Positions 57,849-64,000 of a DNA stretch of 64,000 bases are shown here, one piece after another. Below the pieces are notes generated by a model. That model was not told the DNA's origin. It saw only the letters and a program-made list of their open reading frames with translations, and did no database searches. Position 1 is the first letter of the stretch. Each line of letters starts with the position of its first letter. The DNA is from Erwinia sp. E602 (GTDB lineage Bacteria > Pseudomonadota > Gammaproteobacteria > Enterobacterales > Enterobacteriaceae): contig NZ_CP046582.1 in assembly GCF_018141005.1 (NCBI RefSeq), positions 1,426,001-1,490,000 on the forward strand, read 5' to 3'. The translations under genes and the position numbers were made by a program.

Positions 57849-59993
57849 TTAGCCTTCAGCCTGTTTAGACTGAATCGCCGTCAGGGCGATGGTGTAGACG
57901 ATATCGTCCACCAGCGCGCCGCGTGACAGGTCGTTGACCGGCTTGCGCATACCCTGCAGCATCGGCCCGATGGAGATCAGGTCGGCTGAACGCTGTACCG
58001 CTTTGTAGGTGGTGTTACCGGTGTTCAGGTCCGGGAAGATAAACACCGTGGCACGGCCGGCCACCGGCGAGTTTGGCGCCTTGGATTTGGCGACGTCGTC
58101 CATGATTGCAGCGTCATACTGCAGCGGGCCGTCGATCACCAGGTCAGGGCGTTTCTCTTTGGCGATGCGGGTGGCTTCGCGGACTTTTTCCACGTCGCTG
58201 CCGGCACCGGAGTTACCGGTAGAGTAGGAGATCATCGCCACGCGCGGCTCGATGCCAAACGCCAGCGCCGAGTCGGCGGACTGAATGGCGATCTCGGCCA
58301 GCTGCTCCGGGTTCGGGTCCGGGTTGATCGCACAGTCACCGTACACCAGCACCTGCTCAGGCAGCAGCATAAAGAACACCGACGACACCAGCGAGCTGTT
58401 TGGCGCGGTTTTGATCAGCTGCAGCGGCGGACGAATGGTGTTAGCGGTGGTGTGCACCGCACCGGAGACCAGGCCGTCTACTTCGCCCGCTTCCAGCATC
58501 ATGGTGCCGAGCATCACGTTGTCTTCCAGCTGCTCCTGCGCCACCACTTCGGTCATGCCCTTGCTTTTACGCAGCTCAACCAGGCGCGGCACGTAGTTAT
58601 CACGCACCACCACCGGGTCAACGATTTCGATGCCTTTGCCCAGCTCGACGCCCTGCGCCGCGGCGACGCGCTGGATCTCTTCCGGGTTACCCAGCAGTAC
58701 GCAGGTGGCGATGCCACGGTCGGCACAGATTGAAGCGGCCTTCACGGTACGCGGCTCGTCGCCTTCCGGCAGCACGATGCGTTTGCCGGCTTTACGCGCC
58801 AGCTCGGTCAGCTGGTAGCGGAACGCCGGTGGTGACAGGCGGCGGCTGCGCTCGGAGGTGGCGGTCAGCGACTCGATCCACTCGGCGTCGATATGGCTGG
58901 CCACGTACTCCTGTACGCGCTCGACGCGCAGGGTATCGTCGCTCGGCACTTCCAGGTTGAAGCTCTGCAGGCTCAGTGAGGTCTGCCAGGTGTTGGTGTC
59001 GACCATAAACACCGGCAGGCCGGTCTGGAAGGCACGTTCACACAGCTTCTGAATCGGTGCGTCGATGGCGTAACCGCCGGTCAGCAGGATGGCACCGATC
59101 TCGACGCCGTTCATCGCCGCCAGGCAGGCGGCCACCAGCACGTCAGGGCGGTCGGCCGAGGTCACCAGCAGCGAGCCGGGACGGAAGTGTTCCAGCATAT
59201 GCGGCAGGCTGCGCGCGCAGAAGGTCACCGACTTCACGCGGCGGGTGGCGATATCGCCCTCGTTGATCACGCGCGCGTTCAGGTGGCGGCACATATCAAT
59301 CGCACGGGTGGCGATCAGCTCGAAGCTCCACGGCACGCAGCCCAGCACCGGTAGCGGGCTGTTGGCAAACAGCTGCTTTGGATCGACATTGGCCACGCTG
59401 GCCTTGGTGGAGTCGTCAAAGATTTCAGACAGGTCAGGGCGGGTACGACCCTGCTCATCGACCGGGGCGTTCAGCTTGTTAATGATAACGCCGGTGATGC
59501 TTTTGTTCTTGTTGCCGCCAAAGCTGCTCTGGGTAACTTCGATGCGCTCTTTCAGCTGCGCCGGCGAGTCGTTACCCAGCGCGGTGACAAAGACGATCTC
59601 CGCGTTCAGCGTTTTCGCGATCTCATAGTTCAGCGCCTGGGCGAACTGGTGCTTACGCGTCGGCACCAGGCCTTCCACCAGCACCACTTCCGCATCCTGG
59701 GTATTGGCGTGGTAACGGGCAATGATCTCTTCCATCAGCACGTCCTGCTGGTTAGCGCCCAGCAGTGATTCCACGCGGCTCATCGCCAGCGGCTCGGCGG
59801 CCGGGATGGAGGAGTTTTTACGGATGATGGTGGTGGTCTGATCCGGGTTATCACCGCCGCTGCGCGGCTGGGCAATCGGCTTGAACACGCTCAGGCGCAC
59901 GCCTTTACGTTCCATCGCACGGATTACACCCAGGCTGACGCTGGTCAGGCCGACGCTGGTGCCGGTAGGGATCAACATAATAGTACGGGACAC
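57849..59993 (-). CDS. pta: Phosphate acetyltransferase
   Basis: A 714-residue enzyme that interconverts acetyl-CoA and acetyl phosphate, as long as E. coli Pta. A GTG start at 59993 gives [23 protein letters not shown], aligned with E. coli, five bases after AGAGAGG. The N-terminal P-loop-like/DRTGG regulatory part is followed by the PTA catalytic domain (from about residue 390; [17 protein letters not shown] and [16 protein letters not shown]). An in-frame extension to 60068 crosses the intergenic hairpin and is unlikely. Second gene of the ackA-pta operon. Confidence 0.97.
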   Translation of the reverse strand: MSRTIMLIPTGTSVGLTSVSLGVIRAMERKGVRLSVFKPIAQPRSGGDNPDQTTTIIRKNSSIPAAEPLAMSRVESLLGANQQDVLMEEIIARYHANTQDAEVVLVEGLVPTRKHQFAQALNYEIAKTLNAEIVFVTALGNDSPAQLKERIEVTQSSFGGNKNKSITGVIINKLNAPVDEQGRTRPDLSEIFDDSTKASVANVDPKQLFANSPLPVLGCVPWSFELIATRAIDMCRHLNARVINEGDIATRRVKSVTFCARSLPHMLEHFRPGSLLVTSADRPDVLVAACLAAMNGVEIGAILLTGGYAIDAPIQKLCERAFQTGLPVFMVDTNTWQTSLSLQSFNLEVPSDDTLRVERVQEYVASHIDAEWIESLTATSERSRRLSPPAFRYQLTELARKAGKRIVLPEGDEPRTVKAASICADRGIATCVLLGNPEEIQRVAAAQGVELGKGIEIVDPVVVRDNYVPRLVELRKSKGMTEVVAQEQLEDNVMLGTMMLEAGEVDGLVSGAVHTTANTIRPPLQLIKTAPNSSLVSSVFFMLLPEQVLVYGDCAINPDPNPEQLAEIAIQSADSALAFGIEPRVAMISYSTGNSGAGSDVEKVREATRIAKEKRPDLVIDGPLQYDAAIMDDVAKSKAPNSPVAGRATVFIFPDLNTGNTTYKAVQRSADLISIGPMLQGMRKPVNDLSRGALVDDIVYTIALTAIQSKQAEG

Positions 59994-60070
59994 ATTTACC
60001 TCTCTTACCGCCGCCCTGGTGCGCGGTGCGCCGGGCGGACAATCAAACTGTTCTGGCGCTGAAAACAACT

Positions 60071-60090
60071 CCGTCAGCCTGGGCTGACGG
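60071..60090 (-). promoter_or_regulatory. Intercistronic hairpin between ackA and pta
   Basis: CCGTCAGCC and GGCTGACGG form a perfect 9-base-pair stem with a 2-base loop as written (realistically a slightly larger loop), 12 bases after the ackA stop on the minus strand. It may lower read-through or stabilise the ackA message. Confidence 0.7.
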
Positions 60091-60101
60091 AGAGAGACGA
60101 T

Positions 60102-61304
60102 TTAAGCGGTCAGGCGGCTGGCGTCCTGCGCGATGACCAACTCTTCGTTGGTTGGGATCACGATGGCCGGGCGGGTGCCTTCTTTATTGATAAAGCCGGA
60201 CTTGCCGAAGCGGGCGGCCAGGTTGCGGTCGTGATCCACGGCAAAGCCGAGCAGGCCCAGTTTGTTCAGCGACAGCTCGCGCACCAGCGCCGAGTTCTCG
60301 CCGATACCGCCGGTGAAGATCACCGCATCCAGGCGGCCATCCATCAGCGCACTGTAAGAGCCGATGTACTTGGCCAGACGGTGGCAGTAAACGTCCAGCG
60401 CGCGTTTCGCATCCGCTTTGCTGTCGTAGTTATCTTCCACGTAACGGCAGTCGCTGGTGACTTCGGTCAGGCCCAGCAGGCCGGACTCTTTGGTCAGCAG
60501 CTTGTTGATCGCGTCCACGCTCATGCCGAGGGTGTCGTGCAGGAAGAACACCACCGCCGGGTCGATGTCGCCGCTGCGGGTGCCCATCACCAGGCCTTCC
60601 AGCGGGGTCAGGCCCATTGAGGTGTCTACGCACTCGCCGTTACGGATGGCGGAAACGGAGCCGCCGTTACCGAGGTGGCAGGTGATGATGTTCACTTCGT
60701 TGACCGGCTTGTTCAGAACCTTAGCTGCTTCCTGTGTGACATAGAAGTGGCTGGTACCGTGCGCGCCGTAGCGACGTACGCCATGCTCTTTGTAAAGTTT
60801 GTACGGCAGGGCGTAAAGATAAGACTCTTCTGGCATGGTCTGATGGAAAGCGGTGTCGAAAACTGCCACATTCTTATCGGCCAGCTGCGGGAAGTTTTTC
60901 AGCGCTTCTTCAATCCCGATCAGGTGTGCCGGGTTGTGCAGCGGTGCGAAAGAGGAGGCGTCTTTAATGCCCTGAATCACCGACTCGTCAATCACCACTG
61001 ACTGGGTCAGCTTCTCGCCGCCGTGGACGATGCGGTGGCCGATTGAGGTAATCTGCGCAGAGAGTTCTGGTTTTTGTGCCAGAATATTGTTAACCATGAA
61101 GTTCAGCGCTTCGCTGTGGGCTGCGCCGGCACCTAATGCCGCTTCCTGTTTGGCGCCATCCAGTTTCCACTTGATGCGCGCTTCCGGCAGGTGGAAGCAT
61201 TCAGCCAGACCTGACAGATACTCGTCACCGTTGGACGGATCGATAATCGCAAACTTCAGGGAAGAACTACCGCAGTTCAGAACCAGTACTAACTTACTCG
61301 ACAT
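60102..61304 (-). CDS. ackA: Acetate kinase
   Basis: A 400-residue kinase that makes acetate and ATP from acetyl phosphate and ADP. The N-terminal ASKHA motif [16 protein letters not shown], the substrate stretch [11 protein letters not shown], the catalytic [19 protein letters not shown] and the phosphate region [14 protein letters not shown] are intact. It is first in the ackA-pta operon. Length and sequence match E. coli. Confidence 0.98.
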   Translation of the reverse strand: MSSKLVLVLNCGSSSLKFAIIDPSNGDEYLSGLAECFHLPEARIKWKLDGAKQEAALGAGAAHSEALNFMVNNILAQKPELSAQITSIGHRIVHGGEKLTQSVVIDESVIQGIKDASSFAPLHNPAHLIGIEEALKNFPQLADKNVAVFDTAFHQTMPEESYLYALPYKLYKEHGVRRYGAHGTSHFYVTQEAAKVLNKPVNEVNIITCHLGNGGSVSAIRNGECVDTSMGLTPLEGLVMGTRSGDIDPAVVFFLHDTLGMSVDAINKLLTKESGLLGLTEVTSDCRYVEDNYDSKADAKRALDVYCHRLAKYIGSYSALMDGRLDAVIFTGGIGENSALVRELSLNKLGLLGFAVDHDRNLAARFGKSGFINKEGTRPAIVIPTNEELVIAQDASRLTA

Positions 61305-61636
61305 GGAAGGTCCTATAGATTAAAAGTGGCGAAAATAAACTCACACAGTGAAGCGTAGCGCATGAAAGCTGGTACATTAATGACTGAAGTCATACTGAGC
61401 TCAGCTTTGTCCCGCGATCCGCAAAAATTTTTGGATATTTTACAGGATTTTTTTAAATGCTGTCTGCTTTTTAATGACCTGTTAAATTGTCGATCGCAGG
61501 CTATCCGCACAGCGTTCGAAAACGCGCACAGGATAACCACAGTGGCTCACAAAGACAAAATGTTTTGAATCATGTTATGTAAAGTTGTTAGGTTGCAGAA
61601 TTTTTTTAATTTTTATGACAGAAGTTGAGGTCCGCC
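61305..61636. other. Divergent promoter region ackA / yfbV
   Basis: 332 bases between the ackA and yfbV starts, AT-rich with a T-run near 61600. No gene that I can support; it holds both promoters. I did not find a convincing FNR or ArcA box by eye. Confidence 0.6.
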
Positions 61637-62089
61637 ATGGCGAATGAGTCCGGCTCCGTGGGTTGGTTCAGGCTGTTTCAGCTTGGCCAGCACTATATGA
61701 AAACCTGGCCTGCTGACAAGCGTCTGGCCCCAATGTTTCCTGAAAATCGTATCGTGCGCGTTACGCGCTTCGCGATCCGGATTATGCCTCCGGTGGCGAT
61801 TTTCACTCTCTGCTGGCAGATCGCACTGGGCGGCCAGCTTGGCCCGGCGATTGCCACCGCGCTGTTCGCCTGCAGTCTGCCGATGCAGGGGCTGTGGTGG
61901 CTGGGCAAGCGTTCGGTGACGCCGCTGCCGCCGACCCTGCTCAGCTGGTTTAACGACGTGCGCGATAAGCTGCAGGCCGCCGGGCAGGCGATTGCGCCGG
62001 TTGAAGGTAAACCTACCTATCAGTCGCTGGCCGACGTGCTGAAGCGCGCCTTCAGGCAGCTGGATAAAACCTTCCTCGACGATCTCTGA
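61637..62089 (+). CDS. yfbV: UPF0208 membrane protein YfbV
   Basis: A 150-residue inner-membrane protein with two hydrophobic segments ([22 protein letters not shown] and [17 protein letters not shown]). It resembles E. coli YfbV, reported to limit contact between the Ter macrodomain and flanking DNA. The ATG at 61637 follows TTGAGG; the in-frame TTG at 61625 is less likely. The C-terminus [14 protein letters not shown] is conserved. Confidence 0.93.
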   Translation: MANESGSVGWFRLFQLGQHYMKTWPADKRLAPMFPENRIVRVTRFAIRIMPPVAIFTLCWQIALGGQLGPAIATALFACSLPMQGLWWLGKRSVTPLPPTLLSWFNDVRDKLQAAGQAIAPVEGKPTYQSLADVLKRAFRQLDKTFLDDL

Positions 62090-62110
62090 CGCCCGATAAG
62101 GAAACATGCA

Positions 62111-62770
62111 GTGAAGAGTAAAGGCTTTTTATTTGATTTAGACGGTACGCTGGTGGATTCGCTGGCGGTGGTTGAGCAGTCCTGGATCATCTGGGGCGAA
62201 CGCCACGGTATTGCGGCGGACGAGATCCTCGCCTTTATCCACGGCAAGCAGGCGATTACCTCGCTGCGCCACTTTATGCCTGGTGCCTCCGAAGAGGCGA
62301 TCCGCGCCGAGTTCCTCTGGCTGGAGCAGCTGGAAGCGACCGAAACGGAGGGGATCGTGGCGCTGCCGGGGGCGCTGGCGCTGCTGGCGACCCTCGACGA
62401 GCTGGCTATTCCCTGGGCGATCGTGACCTCGGGATCGGTGCCGGTGGCCAGCGCCCGTCACCGCGTGGCCGGGCTGCCGCAGCCGCACGCCTTTGTCACC
62501 GCTGAGCGCGTGACGCGCGGTAAGCCGGAGCCGGACGCCTATCTGCTCGGCGCGCAGCTGCTGGAGCTGGAGCCGGAACAGTGCGTGGTGGTGGAAGACG
62601 CCGCCGCCGGTATCCTTTCCGGGCTGGCCGCCGGCTGCCACGTGATCGCCGTCAACGCTCCGGCCGACGCGCCGCGGCTTGAGGACGTGGATATGGCGCT
62701 GAGCTCGCTGGAAGAGCTGATTATCCATAAAGATGCAGAAGGTTTCGTGCACGTCCACCGCCGCCACTGA
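62111..62770 (+). CDS. hxpA: Hexitol phosphatase HxpA (HAD family)
   Basis: A 219-residue HAD-superfamily sugar phosphatase (YfbT). It starts with GTG at 62111 after TAAGGAAAC. Motif I is FLFDLDGTLVDSL (nucleophile Asp), motif II is VTSG, and motif III/IV region is RGKPEPDAYLL...VVVEDAAAG. The E. coli enzyme acts on sugar and sugar-alcohol phosphates. It follows yfbV by 21 bases; yfbU, which separates them in E. coli, is missing. Confidence 0.94.
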   Translation: MKSKGFLFDLDGTLVDSLAVVEQSWIIWGERHGIAADEILAFIHGKQAITSLRHFMPGASEEAIRAEFLWLEQLEATETEGIVALPGALALLATLDELAIPWAIVTSGSVPVASARHRVAGLPQPHAFVTAERVTRGKPEPDAYLLGAQLLELEPEQCVVVEDAAAGILSGLAAGCHVIAVNAPADAPRLEDVDMALSSLEELIIHKDAEGFVHVHRRH

Positions 62771-62792
62771 CCGCCGATTCAGCTAGCATCAG

Positions 62793-62828
62793 AGCACTGA
62801 GTATTTATCCTCTCAGTGCTTTTTTTCT
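62793..62828 (+). terminator. Terminator of yfbV-hxpA
   Basis: AGCACTGAG and CTCAGTGCT form a perfect 9-base-pair stem with a 10-base loop, directly followed by T7CTTTT. Confidence 0.95.
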
Positions 62829-62857
62829 TTTCTGACCTGCCCTGTGTCTGATGCGGC

Positions 62858-63454
62858 TTACAGCGACTCCTGACTAATCTCATCCAGCGATAAGCTGAAG
62901 CTCGGCACAAATACGGTCATAAAGTAGTCCATCTCCGGGCTGTGGCGCTGGGCGAGGGTTTTCTCCAGCCGCGCCTTGGCCAGCAGGAACTCGTTGTTAC
63001 CCGCCGACAGCTCCTCCAGGCACTTCAGATAAGCGCAAAGCGCGTCCGCCTGTTTGACGATGGCGGTCTCCGCCTCGCTGTGCTGTTGCTCATCTATCAG
63101 CGGTGCCCAGGCCGAACGCAGCTCTTCCGGCAGCATTTCGATCAGCTTCTGCTGGGCAATCTTCTCAATCTTTTTGTATTCGTGGGCGATTTGCGCGTTG
63201 TAGTACTTAACGGGCGTCGGCAGGTCGCCGGTCAGCACTTCGCTGGCATCATGATAAATGGCCATCATCGCGATACGGTCGGCGTTGAGGTTGCCGTTGA
63301 ATTTCTTATTTTTAATCACCGCCAGCGCGTGGGCGACCATGGCCACCTGCAGGCTGTGCTCGGAGACGTTTTCGGTGCGCACGTTGCGCATCAGCGGCCA
63401 GCGGTTGATCAGCTTCAGGCGCGAGAGGTGGGCGAAAAAATGACTCTGGTTCAT
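62858..63454 (-). CDS. yfbR: 5'-deoxynucleotidase YfbR
   Basis: A 198-residue HD-domain phosphohydrolase that dephosphorylates deoxyribonucleoside 5'-monophosphates. The metal site is visible: H in [18 protein letters not shown] in [22 protein letters not shown], and a later Asp in [22 protein letters not shown]. It starts [21 protein letters not shown] as in E. coli. It lies 80 bases downstream of alaA on the same strand. Confidence 0.95.
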   Translation of the reverse strand: MNQSHFFAHLSRLKLINRWPLMRNVRTENVSEHSLQVAMVAHALAVIKNKKFNGNLNADRIAMMAIYHDASEVLTGDLPTPVKYYNAQIAHEYKKIEKIAQQKLIEMLPEELRSAWAPLIDEQQHSEAETAIVKQADALCAYLKCLEELSAGNNEFLLAKARLEKTLAQRHSPEMDYFMTVFVPSFSLSLDEISQESL

Positions 63455-63534
63455 GATGTTGCCTCTGCTGGAAATGACAGAGAGCGGGGTTACCGCTCTC
63501 TGTTAACGTACGGAAAACACAAGGAACGCGGGGG

Positions 63535-64000
63535 TTACAGCTGGCGGTATCCGCCGAGGAAGCGACCAAACTTGTTAATCGCCATCTCAAGGTCATCAAC
63601 GCGCGGCAGGGTGACGATGCGCACGTGATCCGGCCACGGCCAGTTAAACGCGGTGCCCTGCACCAGCAGCACTTTTTCCTGCAGCAGGAAGTCCAGCACC
63701 ATCTTCTGGTCGTCGTGGATGTTGAACTTTTTCGCGTCAATTTTTGGGAACATATACAGCGCGCCCTGCGGCTTCACGCAACTGACGCCGGGGATCTCAT
63801 TAATCAGCTCCCATGCGCGGTTGCGTTGTTCATACAGTCGGCCGCCGGGCTGAATAAATTCACTAATGCTCTGATAGCCGCCGAGCGCGGTCTGGATCGC
63901 GTGTTGCGCCGGGACGTTGGCGCACAGGCGCATTGAGGCCAGCATCTCCAGCCCTTCAATATAGCCTTTGGCGTGTTTCTTCGGCCCGTTCAGCACCATC
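63535..64000 (-). CDS. alaA: Alanine aminotransferase AlaA, C-terminal part
   Basis: The last 155 residues or so of a class I PLP-dependent aminotransferase (YfbQ/AlaA, about 405 residues in E. coli), which makes alanine from pyruvate and glutamate. The frame runs off the window at 64000. Conserved stretches are KKHAKGYIEGLEMLASMRLC, PQGALYMFPKIDAKKF and WPWPDHVRIVTLP, the latter carrying the substrate-carboxylate Arg. Confidence 0.94.
   Translation of the reverse strand, partial: MVLNGPKKHAKGYIEGLEMLASMRLCANVPAQHAIQTALGGYQSISEFIQPGGRLYEQRNRAWELINEIPGVSCVKPQGALYMFPKIDAKKFNIHDDQKMVLDFLLQEKVLLVQGTAFNWPWPDHVRIVTLPRVDDLEMAINKFGRFLGGYRQL

Overview
The window looks like chromosomal DNA of an Erwiniaceae-type enterobacterium (Erwinia or Pantoea relatives). 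This is an inference from Escherichia coli-like gene order, visibly GC-rich core genes, and a peptide cassette of the XYE type (named after Xenorhabdus, Yersinia and Erwinia). The backbone follows the E. coli segment from fadI/fadJ through fabB, pdxB, purF, the hisJQMP transporter and pta-ackA to alaA. Several E. coli genes of this segment are absent (argT, folX, yfcG, yfcE, yfcC, yfbU, yfbS), and other genes occupy some of the gaps.

Layout. 1-8049: fadI end, fadJ, sixA, smrB, prmB, aroC, mepA, yfcA. 8050-11558: two nested palindromic elements, then an islet of a Gfo/Idh/MocA oxidoreductase, an IolE-like TIM-barrel isomerase and a divergent AraC regulator. 11631-16062: epmC, yfcL, mnmC, fabB. 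16200-21200: a stretch unusually rich in short tandem repeats, with a small lipoprotein, a YafN-YafO toxin-antitoxin pair, the YfcJ exporter, a remnant of a MocR regulator, a rhodanese and flk. 21200-28326: a four-gene chaperone-usher fimbrial operon, an EamA exporter and an AraC regulator. 28450-41673: pdxB, usg, truA, dedA, accD, folC, dedD, cvpA, purF, ubiX, hisJQMP. 41999-45849: lineage-specific small proteins, then yfcH, yfcF, yfcD. 46020-57599: accessory island. 57849-64000: pta, ackA, yfbV, hxpA, yfbR and part of alaA.

The accessory island is the main point of interest. It sits between yfcD and pta and holds a PuuE/GabT aminotransferase, an IS110-family element, a Ner-like DNA-binding protein, a PAS/LuxR regulator, a decayed IS1-type transposase and an AT-rich ribosomally made peptide (RiPP) cluster. 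The cluster starts with a 53-residue precursor at 50421-50582. Its leader ends in Gly-Gly and its 12-residue core, WVNAFANWPKRF, carries three aromatic-X-X units. A strong G/C hairpin follows, then a radical SAM/SPASM maturase of the XyeB type, a secreted aspartic protease with two DTG motifs, a membrane fusion protein and a C39-peptidase ABC exporter. Together these form a complete route: synthesis, ring crosslinking (three-residue cyclophanes), leader removal at Gly-Gly and export. The chemistry of the family is known. The open parts of this locus are the aspartic protease, the W-P-K third unit, the regulator and the composite structure.

A second theme is the number of simple tandem arrays with 4-, 6-, 7- and 8-base units at gene junctions or inside coding ends. 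These are candidates for length variation between strains.
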